Part shown: positions 30,516 to 41,290 of the stretch, piece by piece
Layout: the number at the start of each line of letters is the position of its first letter
How positions within the stretch are numbered: position 1 is the first letter of the stretch
From: Favolaschia claudopus
Taxonomy: Eukaryota > Basidiomycota > Agaricomycetes > Agaricales > Mycenaceae
NCBI GenBank assembly: GCA_037176885.1
Contig: JAWWNJ010000020.1
Span: 2,046,001-2,110,000 of the forward strand
Direction: 5' to 3'
Length of the DNA stretch: 64,000 nt
Made by a program: the position numbers and the translations under genes
Notes under the pieces: generated by a model
Databases searched by the model: none
What the model saw: only the letters and a program-made list of their open reading frames with translations
What the model was told of the DNA's origin: nothing

Positions 30516-30921
30516 GAGTGGGCCGTGCCTTCTCACGAAATCTGCCTGCTACACCGTCCGAGCACGCTGTAACCGCTGCAGATATTCTGGCAAATTTCTC
30601 TCTGGGTGAGCTTCGCCGTGTCGACTGCCTCCCCATTCACGAGCAGCGCCGGGTCGTTTACTCACCTGTGGGCACTGTCCCCAAAGCAGATGGCGGGTGG
30701 CGCACTGTCCACCACCTCTCTTATCCTCGTGGCTCGTCTATTAACGATAGCATCTCCTCTGACGCAGTAACACTCTCCTACACCTCGCTCGACACCTTCT
30801 TTGACCGCCTCCGCCGCCTTGGTCCTGGCGCTCTCCTCTTGAAGATTGACCTGCGGCGTGCGTTTCACCACATTGTAGTATGCCCAGACGACTCTCTGCT
30901 GTACGGCTTCTACTTTGACGG
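30516..30921 (+). pseudogene. DIRS-type reverse transcriptase N-terminal part, right arm
   Basis: Mirror of 15317-15722, identical in reading (DILANFSLGELRRVDCLP, ADGGWRTVHHLSYPRGSS, IDLRRAFHHIVV) and broken at the same Copia junction (30921/30922), so the junction existed before the duplication. Confidence 0.75.
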
Positions 30922-33900
30922 TGTTGGAAGTATTGTCGATGGAAAGGGAAGTCGGTCCGGGAGGTAGTAAGAAACCACGCTCGAACAGAAGAGAGCGGAG
31001 CCACATGATTTCACGCCCAACGTGTGGGACGGCATTGAACGGCGGTATGCATGAGCAAACCAACGGCGTGCTGGTAGGGAACGTTGGTCATGCGCTGGAG
31101 TTCTTCCGAAGTCTGAGGAGATTGAGACTTGGAAAGCGGAGCGGCCGACGTGTTGACTGGCGAGTATACGGGCCGTGCATCCTCCATGCGATACCAAGCC
31201 ACAATCGAGTCAATATAGAAATGATGCGACAAGGGGATGGTGCGGTCGAACCGCACCATCACGCAGGATTTCGAGGCCAAGAATGGATTTCGACTCTCCC
31301 AAGTCCTTGATTCCTGCAACAGAGGAGCAGAATAAGCCGAGATCATCAACGTGGGCGCTGATGATGGAAATAGCCTTCTCCAGGCGACGAATAAAGACGC
31401 ACGGATCAGCAATGCACACCCGGAAACCAATCTTGACCAAAATGGAACGTAATTTTTGGTACCAGAGAAGTGCTGCTTGCTTTAACCCGTAAATTCCCCT
31501 TTTCAGGAGACAGACGTAGTCCTCCTTTCCACGAACACGATGGCCCTGAGGCTGTCGCATGTAGATAGATGGCTCGTCTGGATCCGTCTCGCTGTTGAGA
31601 AAGGCGGAGTCGACGTCCACAACGTGAAATTCCCAGTCTAGCTTTGCAGCTAGGGTTAGGAGGTAACGAAGCGACTCTGACTTCACAACAGGAGCAAAAG
31701 ACATCAAAAAATCAATACCTGGGCCCTGGGGTGTACCCTGTGCACATAGACGAGCTTTGTACCGAGTGATAGCACCAGTACTGTCGTGCTTCAAAGGGCG
31801 AACCAAGCGGGGTGACACCGGGAGGTGGTGGGACAAGTTCCCATGTACCCATCCTCGCAATGCTATCAAGCTCTACTTCCATCGCGCTCTCCCACTCGGA
31901 ACGATCGGCGATTCCATCGCTTCCTTGTAGTTGCGAGGAACTTCGCCGGGACCAATGATATGAGTGAACTCAAATTCGTCCCAGGATTCCGCAAAAGCAG
32001 AATCTTCCGGGGTGCTCGGTCAGAATCCTCTGGAGCTGGCGCTTCCGCTAACCCCGAATTAAGGTTTGCGGCTGCAGCCTTAAGCTCAGCGGCTTCCCGA
32101 ATACGGGTAGATGGTTCGCGCAAAGGTGGTAGAGGACGAGGTTGACGAGGTGCCCGGGGTTTAGGTTGTGACACGATATCCGCAGGTCCAGCCGGAGCAG
32201 GAGGGGATGGTGCACGAGGAGGTACCGGATTAGCAGCTGGAGGCGTAGAAGTGGAGGAAGGAGGGCTGTAAGCATCATCGTCAGCTTCGGTCGAAGACGG
32301 TTTGAGAGAAGAATATTTGTATGAGTGTATCTCCCCCTCAGCCGAAATTCCCCACAGTTTGAGTTGTCGTCAAATTTGATATGAAGGTACGCTTTTGGGG
32401 GCGATAAACCTTCCAAGCCTTGCGATCATCCGGGTACCCAACAAAAATAACCGATTCGCCACGATGGTCGAACTTTTTGCGATTAGGATTGTCGTTATAG
32501 AGGTAAGCCCTGCAACCGAACCGGTGAAAAGACCTGTACTTCGGCTGTTTGCGGTTTGGGAAGCGGATGGAGAAAGGGGTACGAAGGTCGAGAGCGCTGT
32601 GTGGGTTACGGTTTTTGACATAGACCATGTAATTGCTGGCCTCGGCCCACATGCTAAGCGGCAGGTCGGAGTCGATGAGGACGGTGCGAACACGGTCAAA
32701 AGTAGACCTAAACTGGCGTTCGGCAACACCGTTCTGTTCAGGAGTACGTGGAGCGCTGGTTTTTAGCTGAATACCGCGTGCCTTCAAGAACCGCCTGAGG
32801 TCTTCGTTGATAAATTCACCCCCATTATCGACGTGTCAGACCTTAAGCTTGCGACCTGTCTCGCGCTCGGCCGTCTCCAACTACTCCTTGAATGCGACTA
32901 CTGCATTGCTCTTGTGACGCAGGTAAAACATCCAAATCCAGCGGGAGCAGTCATCAGTGAAAGCGAGGGCATACTTCGATCCGCTCGGAGTACGGACGGG
33001 AGCAGTCCAAAGATCCGAATGAACGTGATCGAGAATTTGTTCGGCGTTTTCCTCCTCCGAAGGAGGAAAAGAGGCAAGAGTCATCTTGCCCTCCATGCAA
33101 GCATTGAGTTCCGCCGTAGATAGTTTCACGCCTGCAATGTGACCCTTCCGAACGAGAGCGCGCAGCGCAGGATAGCCTAGATGCCCTAGACGTTGATGCA
33201 GCTCCTCAAGCTTAGAGATCGGAGGTCGAGACGAGAAATCGAGGTGATAGAGTCGATCGCTACCAAGAGAGGCGGTCAGAATAACCTTCTCGGACGAAAT
33301 AAGGTTGCGGATGAGCTTTCCACTGTCACCCTTCTCAAAGGTAACACAGCGTCCACCGCCGAAGACGGTGTAACAGTCCGCCTGACCAAGCCGCGATACT
33401 GATATAAGCGTCGGCTGAGAGTCAGGGACATAACAGGTATCTTTCAACCTGAGTCGGACGTTACCACCCTTAGGATGGGACGCTAGTACGACCCTCGATT
33501 TTCCTCGAACCGTTGCCGAACCCGCTGATATTTCCAGATACGGCTTGGGCGTAAGAAACGAAGTCGCGTCGAACAGAGTGAATGTGTGTCGATGTACCGG
33601 AATCGATGAGGGTGGACGCACCCGCTGTACGTGCACTGTACGCGGAGTTGTTGGTCTGGGAGGATGACGTCGGAGGAGGGCAGACTCCTGCGACTTACCC
33701 TCGGTCTTCGGGGACTTCCTGCGGCGACGGGAATCGAGGACACCCTGGATCGTAGAGACCAGAGTAGTCGTGTCGTCAATCTTGGCGCTCTGGACAAGGG
33801 AATAGTAGGATTTGGGGTCGTCTGGATTGGAGGGAAGAGTGGAGAGGAAGATGGCGCTGACGATAGGACCGGGGATACTGCATCCGGCCTTCGTAAGATG

Positions 33901-34385
33901 AGTCTGCGCTTTCTGGAAGGCCTTCACATGCTGATCGAGTGCGTGCGTGTCGTAGGAGGGGACGAGTGAGCTAACGGAACCAGAGCATAATACCCCCAGT
34001 CCCAGTCTGCCCAAACTCGGTCTCGAGAGCGGTCCAGGCTTGGTGGACAGTGTCATAGTCCGAGACCTTGACGACGAGCTCGCTGTCGACAGAAGACAGC
34101 AAATATGAGAGGGCGGACCTGTCCTTCTTCTTCCAAATTTTGTGACCTGTCCTTCTTCTTCCAAATTTTGTGCTCCTCCGCAGACGCCTTGTCCCCCGGC
34201 TTGGATGCCGTGAAAACTATATCCCAGATTTCAATTGTCTCGTACGCTGACTTCATCTGTTTGGACCACGGGAAGTACCCGGTTTCGTCCTTGAGGCGGT
34301 CCTCCCCGCGCAGAAAGAAAGTCCCAGCGCCGTGAGGTAAATCCTAGGAAGAAGCCGTCGTAGTTTTGGTGTCCGGATCGGGCAT
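30922..34385 (-). pseudogene. Copia Gag-Pol pseudogene, right arm
   Basis: Mirror of 11854-15316 with the same stops and frameshifts. Extra lesions are one-base indels in the linker between integrase and reverse transcriptase (near 31910 and 32010), which break a frame open in the left arm. Domains, read right to left: gag, protease DSGT, pre-integrase, integrase with HVDNGGEF, RVT_2 with AHVDD, partial RNase H. Confidence 0.85.
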
Positions 34386-34535
34386 GACGTGTCAGCGAGA
34401 AGGCGACAAGTTTGGCGTAGAATGTGGCGGGAAGCAGGGTAGATGTGGGGAATGAGATAAAAAGAGCCGTCGAGTTTTCGACAAGTAGCGGTCCGGTACT
34501 GGCTGAGATTAAGCAGAGGCGCGGGGCCCATAACC

Positions 34536-34750
34536 TGATAGAATACAGTAAGTATAAACTACCAGGAGAATCAGTAAGCTGTAAGGGCAGTAGATACAAG
34601 TGCACATACCTCAGTCGTGGAGGAAACGACTGAGGAATGTGACGGTGACACAAAGCTACATGAGGAATGTCTGACGCGTAACGGAACGGATTGCGAGTTG
34701 GAGAAAGTAAGGTATGTACGGTAAATTGAAGAGAAATAAATACTTCAACA
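34536..34750 (-). repeat. Copia LTR, right arm
   Basis: Mirror of 11489-11703; primer site GGTTATGGGCCC on the minus strand at 34524-34535. Confidence 0.8.
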
Positions 34751-34764
34751 CTCCCCCTCAATGT

Positions 34765-35013
34765 TCAACGAGCATCCGGTCGGGGAGCCATGCCCAACAT
34801 CTTGACGAGAGTCTTGTGGCGTGGTGCCGACAATGGTTTCGTGAATAAGTCGGCAACATTCACCTCCGTAGGAACGTAAAAGGGGACGATGCAGCGATAG
34901 AGGACTGCTTCACGGATCCACCAGATGGCAATGTGGACGTGCTTCGTTCGAGCGGTGACTTCATCAGTATTGACAATCATCCGGATGGTGGAAGTATTGT
35001 CGATGGAATGGGA
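34765..35013 (-). pseudogene. Copia RNase H 3' end, extends beyond the duplicated arm
   Basis: Minus strand: SIDNTSTIRMIVNTDEVTAR, KHVHIAIWWIREAVLYRCIV and the DLFTKPL end. From 34920 outward this is unique to the right side. It continues, after a roughly 0.9-kb insertion, into RNase H at 35935-36110 (SAKKQTSTALWTGEAELYAG, HVGREIMWLRSLLFELGF). Confidence 0.8.
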
Positions 35014-35042
35014 AGCCGGTCCGGGAGCCTCCCGGACCGGCT
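35014..35042. repeat. Perfect palindrome, 14-bp arms, 1-nt loop
   Basis: AGCCGGTCCGGGAG, loop C at 35028, exact reverse complement to 35042. It sits exactly at the point where Copia RNase H is interrupted. Same style as the hairpins at 21.1-21.6 kb. Confidence 0.9.
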
Positions 35043-35934
35043 GACAGGTGATCCTCGGCACTTCCTCGGCAGAAGATTCAACTTGTCAGTTCCAAGGCCA
35101 GCGAGAGAGAGAGAATCGGTTGACGGCACAAGCTACTCTACGTAGCTAAGAAGCCGGCGCGGTATAGTACCTACGCGTAAATAAGTAATAAAGTATCGTA
35201 TCGTGTGATAATAAATATCGTCCTCGTTTGTAATCTGCGTTTTGTTCAAAGTATCTGGTCTGCGGTGTGATCTGCGTGTGTAGCGTGCGGGGAACTCGGA
35301 TAGACAAGAGGGAAAAGGCCCGTGGTGAGAGGTAAATGGGAAGCATAGATTCTGGGTGTAAGCATGGGGGAAAAATAAATAGAGCAGAGGTGGCCAGTAT
35401 GTTTCTTGAGGTCGTAAAGCGAGTTAAGGAGGTCCGGGGACGCGTGGTGTTGGCGTGGCGCGGACGCCGTCATTCTTCATCGCTGTCCACACTCCCCTCG
35501 GGCTCCTCCTCCTCTCCTTCTCCTTCCGAGCCCTCCTCCTCTCCACCACCCCAAAAGTCTTCGTCGTCCCTCCTCTCTAGTCCTTCAGTCGTGTTTCGTG
35601 GCTGGCCCGTCTTGGTGAAGGCGCCGCTTTTCTCCAAGAACTTCGCCAGGGCCTGCAAGCCCTTCTCAGTGCCCAGGATCTTCGGGAGAGAAATCTCTTC
35701 TGATGCCTCGCGCAGTAACCCCCGGTGTTCTTCGTTCAACTGCATACTCCCCCCAGATAATACGAAAATAATACGGATAATACGGGCCCAGCATATCGTA
35801 TTATACTCATATCATAATATTATTATAACATTGAATAATAATAATCTGGTACACAGGCCTGGCCCGTATCGTATCCGTATTATCGTCGATATAATATTGT
35901 TATAATATTTCGTATTTTAATCTTGAACTGCACT
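35043..35934. other. Insertion in Copia RNase H, contains an acidic ORF
   Basis: About 0.9 kb separates the two halves of a Copia RNase H frame; CTCCCGG is present at both edges (a possible 7-bp target duplication). The right part (35760-35915) is very AT-rich with ATAATATTATTATAAC runs. No TIRs were found. The acidic ORF 35470-35745 is its only coding candidate. Confidence 0.55.
35470..35745 (-). CDS. Small acidic protein, unknown
   Basis: MQLNEEHRGLLREASEEISL opens 91 codons, with LQALAKFLEKSGAFTKTGQP in the middle and a Glu/Gly/Asp-rich tail (GEEEGSEGEGEEEEPEGSVD). The middle block resembles short repeat-associated proteins I recall from mushrooms, but I cannot assign a family. It lies inside the insertion that splits Copia RNase H, so it is probably a transposon passenger. 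Confidence 0.5.
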   Translation of the reverse strand: MQLNEEHRGLLREASEEISLPKILGTEKGLQALAKFLEKSGAFTKTGQPRNTTEGLERRDDEDFWGGGEEEGSEGEGEEEEPEGSVDSDEE

Positions 35935-36110
35935 ACCGGGAGGTATAAGAAACCAAGCTCGAACAGAAGAGAGCGGAGCCACATGATTTCACGCCCGACG
36001 TGTGTGCCAGCGTAGAGCTCGGCTTCGCCAGTCCAAAGAGCCGTGGAAGTTTGCTTCTTCGCTGACCTAAGCTGGATTCGATGACCCAGAAATGGCACCT
36101 ATCGATTTTT
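35935..36110 (-). pseudogene. Copia RNase H fragment
   Basis: Minus-strand FLGHRIQLRSAKKQTSTALW, TGEAELYAGTHVGREIMWLR carries the active-site-like block (S.KKQ..TALSTAEAE of the family) in slightly changed form. It is truncated near 36110 and continues at 35013 after the insertion. Confidence 0.75.
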
Positions 36111-36448
36111 TTGCGATGCGAGTACCCAGGCGGCACCGGTAGTGCTGCCGGGAGCTGAGTTGGAGCTGAGCTCGAGGTGATTGCCCATCAGCTCGCTCGA
36201 GCTCGGAGTTGGGCCGAGGCAGCTCGGAGCTGACATCCATAAATGGAAGTTTCCGTCCCACGGTTCCCCGTCTCCTCGTTTTGAGCTGCATTGCACTGTT
36301 TTGACCTCGTATGCACCTCTAAAATGTGCTACAATTCTCCAATAAGTACAATAAACATATGCACAATAAAAGACTATACAGTTTATGAGTAAATTATGGA
36401 ACAATACAAAGCACAATGATTATATAAGTGAATACAACGCAAAAATCA

Positions 36449-37717
36449 AACGGGCGAAGCCCAGGAAGATTCTATAAGATCCTCAAGCTCTTGAGTACGC
36501 CCTGCCGCAATCAACCTTTCTGCTACATCAGGGTCAATATCAACAACAGACAGATCTTCCTCAGTTACGACGAAGTCCTCGCAAAATTTGATGCGATCCT
36601 GTCGATAAATAAATTTGAGAATCTGGAGCATTTCCATCATCTCGGGGGAGAGACTGTTGCGTAGGGAGGCATCTGTGTCCTTGCTGGAAGAGAAAACACG
36701 CTCGCATGGTACCGCAGAAGCCTGAACAGGCAATACATCAAGCGCCACGCGAAATAGGTAACGGAACCGATATTGACGAGCCTGCAACATTTTTCAGACC
36801 AACATTGTATAAGAACATACTTAAACTCACCTCCCAGTAGCGGAGCAAGTCAAGGTCCTCATACTCTGGGTCCGAGCCTCCCAGCAAACCCTCCTTCCCA
36901 TAGTCATTCAGCTCCGCATCGACAATATATTCATCTTCGGCAGCAGCACGGCGCTCTGCCTCTACTTGCTCTTCCTCCGAAAGCGGCTGCGGACTCCGAG
37001 TACTCGGTGGGGATTCGATGTCGGAAGCAGACAGCTCTTTTACAAGAGCACCAAGCTTCGCAAACCCAGATTTCTGGGCACGAGCGGCACCTTTTTATCC
37101 GGTCGATCTTCCTTCATTTCCGTTGGTTCTGGTGCGACGGTTGGCGCAGAAGCGCCGTGAACGCCTCGAACAAAATACCAAACATCTGTTGCATCGTCTC
37201 CGGATGCCGAAGATTGATTGACCAAAGAGCCGAAGTTGGGGTGAGGGATTGAAGGATGGGAAACTGATTCAGAGGCAGCTGCTGCCGCTGCAACATTTGG
37301 GTCAGACGGACCGACCCCGAACACAGCCGGTTCGGAGGTGGAGTTGGGGTCGATGCGGCGACGGGTGCGCGATGTAGCTGCCGAGTTAGCGTTGGGATTC
37401 GCTTTACGTTTCTTCTTGCGCTGTGGCGGAGCGAGGCCGGCATTAATCGTGTTAGTCGCGTCGACAAATGGTGCATGGGTTGCCGCAGAGGAAGGGGGAG
37501 GAATCACGGTGTTAAATGAGGCGGGGTATGTATTTTGAAAGCCGTAAGTCTGGCCGAAAGTGACGGGAGGTGGTGGAGGATACGGCAATCCGGGGATGAA
37601 AGCTTGAGGCGGGAGAGGCATGGCATGAGCCTGAGAGCCAGGCCAGGAGCCAAAGACGTTGGGCGTGGGGTAGGAATTCGTTGTGAAATTGTTTTGACGC
37701 GGGGGTTGGATGTACAT
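36449..37717 (-). pseudogene. hAT transposase with internal deletion (BED start joined to hATC end)
   Basis: On the minus strand the N-terminus (MYIQPPRQNNFTTNSYPTPN at 37717) runs through a Pro-rich region, a basic NLS-like PPQRKKKRKANP and the beginning of a BED zinc finger (DATDVWYFVRG). It then passes directly into the C-terminal part (QKSGFAKLGALVKELSASDI, EDEYIVDAELNDYGKEG). After an intron (36782-36830, GTGAGT..TTGCAG) comes the hATC dimerisation domain: ALDVLPVQASAVPCERVFSS, SLRNSLSPEMMEMLQILKF. The RNase H-like catalytic core (several hundred residues) is missing, so this cannot transpose DNA itself. Possible termini are TAGTGCTGCC near 36140 and its rough inverse ending near 37929, without a matched target duplication. 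Confidence 0.75.
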
Positions 37718-38010
37718 CAGGAAAATCCAGTTTTGAACCATAGACCTCCATAGAGAACGGCCCACTATGGGGCGCTACGCGCTATGAGTCACTCTGATGC
37801 ACTATGGTGCACTTTGAACTGCACCCCTATACTATGACGGTCTATGAAGCACTCTGATGCTCTATAAATTTATAATGTCCAGTGCAGTCACTCTGGTGAG
37901 CTTTCCAGTGCTCCAAGGTCGGAGTGCTATCTTTTGGATACTATCAAAAGCAGGCTGCAATATTCTAACACAATGAAGAAAAAAATTAGGATTGCGTCGC
38001 CTGCGGTAAA
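37718..38010. other. hAT 5' flank
   Basis: Contains several degenerate copies of CACTCTGATGCTCTA/CACTATGGTGCACT (37780-37930), perhaps subterminal transposase-binding repeats of the hAT element. Confidence 0.4.
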
Positions 38011-38501
38011 TAGTGTTTCTCCGGCTTTGGCCTCAGGCCAAAAAGCCCTGGCTTTTTGGCTTTGGTACCAAGGCCAAAGCCAAGCCAAACTTTTGGCTTT
38101 TGACGGCTTTTGGCCCGGCTCGATAATATCGCAGGCCAAAGCCAAGCCAAAAAGCCATGGCTTTGTGGACCCCCCCAAGGACCCCCTGGGGAAGCCGGTG
38201 TGGACGGATTTTCAACGAATTTTCAAGCTGTGTATGCTCAATACAGAAAAAGGGTACTCACAACTGAGTATGCTGAGTGCTCTGAAGGTCAGACAAGCTT
38301 CTACACGGTATTGATACCATTTTTAGAGCGACTTTTCATTTTTTTTCAATCCACAGAAAGCGGTCGGAAGCGGCAGCCGAAAGCCATGGCTTAAGCCAAA
38401 GCCGGGCCAAGCCAAGCCAAAGCCGTGGGGTTTGGCCCGGCCTGGGGTTTGAGAAAGCCAAGCCCCGGCTTTCAGGCCAAGCCAAGGCCAGAAAAACACT
38501 A
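38011..38501. mobile_element. hAT-like MITE, 491 bp, TSD GCGGTAAA
   Basis: The ends TAGTGTTTCTCCGGC and GCCAGAAAAACACTA are imperfect inverted repeats flanked by identical 8-bp GCGGTAAA (38003-38010 and 38502-38509). Both halves are filled with repeats of GGCTTTGGC/GCCAAAGCC, inverted between left (38030-38160) and right (38380-38495), giving a long multi-branched foldback. No transposase. The nearby hAT transposase remnant is a candidate relative. Confidence 0.85.
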
Positions 38502-38509
38502 GCGGTAAA

Positions 38510-40699
38510 GCAGTGCATAATTTGACTCTAGAGTAAGGATTTGTGAACAGAAAAAGATGCGCGGCGAGATATGCCAAGACCCTGCCAGTCAGTCTAAGAA
38601 ATGTGTTCCGAGCGACTGAGGCAACCTCAAGTCGTACATTGAATTTTGGAATTGGCACAGTCCTGAGTCGACTTCGGGCAATGATCGGCGATGACAATCC
38701 CATGCCAGTGGTGTTGCAGGACACAGAGTAAGCCCTCGAGCCCATACTTAGTCCATGGATAAGCCTCCAGAAAGAGCGATAGGGGTACTAGAGAAGCAGC
38801 GCGGAGCCTCACAAAGGCGGACGTCGGTCGGACTCGTCCGAGTCCGACAAGGTCGAGAAAAAGACAAGTCCGAATGGTCACGTGGGCGTGTGCGTGGGAT
38901 CTGGTTCGTTTGGATCAAAAAAAAACATCGTACGACATTTGTCCGTCCTTTCCGTCTCCTCCTATGCATCCCCGCCGTTATTGCAAGCTCTACAAGTCAT
39001 CCTTCTTCATCCTCGTCGTTGTCAAACAGCCTCAAACGGTCGCACACATCCTCGAGGCGCATCCTTAGTAGCAAGTGCATGCCTGCGGGTTGCCGCATTG
39101 GCAGGACGGCGAGGCCATGGGAGTTCACAAGAGGGAGGGTTGGAATGGAGTATAATTGGGGCAATATATATAACATAAAACTCTTTCGCTCTCTTCAAAG
39201 ATAGTGTCTCTACTTTCTCCCTGTCCCTGAACGAATCATTTCCTGCTATTCTACTCTCTACAGCCGGCCGTGCACTCAACGTCACTTTTACCATCGATTT
39301 CGGATTCATGAGTGAAGCTCAGGCCACCTGGGACTATGTAGGGGCTCCACCACAGCGCTCAAACACAGGATTACAGCTATTTTGAAAACGACAGACACTT
39401 TGAACTTTCGAGCTGAATTCGGGCCGGCCAAATTTCAAATTTCAGCGCTCGCACCTCCGGAGTTGTGATTGATCAGAATCTGGCTGCGTTGGAGCTCTAC
39501 GGCGCGAACTGAGCTCTAAAATCGAAATTGTCTATCGTTTTCAAAATAGCTGTAAAAAGTTCCTCGACTTGTCCTCGACCAATTTGAAGAAAGATGGAAT
39601 GGAGCTGAGATGCGTGAGCCGTTTTTCTTTGTTCTTTGGCCGGAGCCTACTGAACGACGAGCTTTGAGCACACTTTCGTCATTATTGCCCAGCAGCCACC
39701 TCAATATCTGAAAGACGCCCGTGCAGCCACCGAATGCGAGCCCCGAAGATGAAATGAGGCTTCCGTGGTTTCCCTCATGTTGTACGTGGCGACGATGCCC
39801 TGTGGAGTCCTATCAACTAATTCCTCCAATAGGGTTCATTGATTCTGGCAGCCCAGTGTGAAATTCTTGTGAAATTCAATGAAGCAAATCTTCGCAATGT
39901 TTGCGCAATGTTAATTCGAATTTAACGTTGGGGATCGAAATGCGTAGCGTTGCTATTTGGTTACTGTCGAAAGGTACAGGTAGGGCAGAATGAAATAGCG
40001 AGGCCAAGGGATCAACGGAAATCACAAGTAATCAAGGGGCGGCCCGGGGTATCCTATGGCGGTTACCTTCAAAATTCCAAACCTACCGTCACAATGTTAT
40101 CATTCAAATGTTGAGCCCAGGTATTGATTTCCCAAGCTCTGTTTTAGGTATAAAATCTCAAATGAAGCCTCGTTTTAATAAAAGTGCAAGTAGTATCCGA
40201 GTCTTCGGTCGTCATCCTAGAATGGAAAAATAAAAGGTGCGGGAGGAGTTGTAAGGATCAACACTGATTTTCGATGTGTATGAATGCCTCGGCGGTGAAT
40301 TGATTCTAGAACTAAATGCATCGTAAGGATTAATCCTGATTTTGTGTTCCGGGGAGACTGGTTTGGGGCAGCGCTGGCGTCCGCGGATTAGTCCGAAGTA
40401 TCTTCTTCTACGTTGGTGCGAGTGCAAATGCGGTGACGACCAGAGGGTTCTAGGAAGTGGGATAAATCATACATCCTAGCCACTTTGGCATGAAGTGAAG
40501 CAACTGACCGTCTGAGGACTTCAGTTTTTTGGACGATGTAGATGCTTCGTCGTCGCGAAATGAATTTCAATGAAATGAGACCACTAGGTCCGCAGTCAAA
40601 CTGCCCACAATCATCACGTCTGTAAGAGAGACTAAGTTAAGTTATTAAAAGCCTGCTTAGTAGTAATCGCCTAGCTGTCAAGGTGAGGCTCTAAATCTT
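38510..40699. other. Mostly non-coding stretch
   Basis: There is one exon-like segment at about 39190-39343 on the plus strand (LSTAGRALNVTFTIDFGFMS, then EAQATWDYV before GTAGGG). It is interesting but too short to assign. A MITE lies at 39374-39552. The rest (39560-40690) shows no gene. Confidence 0.4.
39374..39552. mobile_element. Mariner-type MITE, 179 bp, TA-flanked
   Basis: The ends CAGCTATTTTGAAAACGACA and its near inverse (ending TCGTTTTCAAAATAGCTG) are flanked by TA at 39372-39373 and 39553-39554. The terminus resembles that of the full element at 1184 (CAGCTAAATCAAAAACGATA), which could supply its transposase. Confidence 0.8.
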
Positions 40700-41290
40700 C
40701 TGGAATCGGAGGCAGTATCCCCAGGAAGCGGGGGCAGTATCAGCGCCGCTTAGTGCTCGCAGCCCGTACATGATGCTCACTCCGTTAGGAGGTGCGTTCG
40801 GGGCGGCGGGAACAGCATGTCTGGAATCGGAGGCGGTGGCCAGCTTATTGCTCGCCGCCCGTACATGATGCTCACTCCGTTAGGAGGTGCGTTCGGGGCG
40901 GCGGGAAAAGCATGTCTGAAAGCGGAGGCGGTGTCCAGCTTAGTGCTCGCCGCCCGTACATGATGCTCACTCCGTTAGGAGGTGCGTTCGGGGCGGCGGG
41001 AAAAGCATGTCTGAAAGCGGAGGCGGTGGCCAGCTTAGTGTTCGCCGCCCGTACATGATGCTCACTCCGTTAAGAGGTGCGTTCGGGGCGGCGGGAAAAG
41101 CATGTCTGAAAGCGGAGGCGGTGTCCAGCTTAGTGCTCGCCGCCCGTACATGATGCTCACTCCGTTAGGAGGTGCGTTCGGGGCGGCGGGAAAAGCATGT
41201 CTGAAAGCGGAGGCGGTGTCCAGTGCTCGCCGCCCGTACATGATGCTCACACCGTTAGGAGGTGCGTTCGGGGCGGCGGCGGAATACGCA
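40700..41290. repeat. 95-bp minisatellite, about six units
   Basis: The marker TGATGCTCAC recurs at 40771, 40866, 40961, 41056, 41151 and 41241, a period of 95 bp, with the last unit 90 bp. Each unit contains CGCCCGTACATGATGCTCAC, CGTTAGGAGGTGCGTTCGGG and GCATGTCTG(A/G)AA(A/T)(C/G)GGAGG. The period is not a multiple of three, so the open frames crossing it are not a repeat protein. Confidence 0.9.

Larger units (their letters stand above)
27483..34920. repeat. Right arm of giant inverted duplication (7.4 kb)
   Basis: Mirror of 11319-19540. It lacks the MITE found in the left KH-element LTR (empty TA site at about 29532-29533) and lacks 201 bp of the KH gene. It has one extra C near 29680 that keeps the DIRS gag frame open, and two compensating one-base indels near 31910 and 32010. 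Otherwise near-identical over 7.4 kb. Confidence 0.9.

Noticed and set aside
11319..34920. Treating the inverted arms as a pure assembly artefact
   Set aside because: The arms differ by a MITE with a clean TA duplication, a 201-bp deletion and several single-base changes, and their four boundaries fall in different unique sequences. Artefact or collapsed haplotypes remain possible, so I kept this as a test, not a conclusion.
36140..37929. Defined ends and 8-bp duplication for the deleted hAT element
   Set aside because: TAGTGCTGCC and its rough inverse can be paired, but the flanking 8-mers do not match.
40700..41290. CRISPR-like array
   Set aside because: The units are contiguous 95-bp tandem repeats without unique spacers, in a fungal genome.
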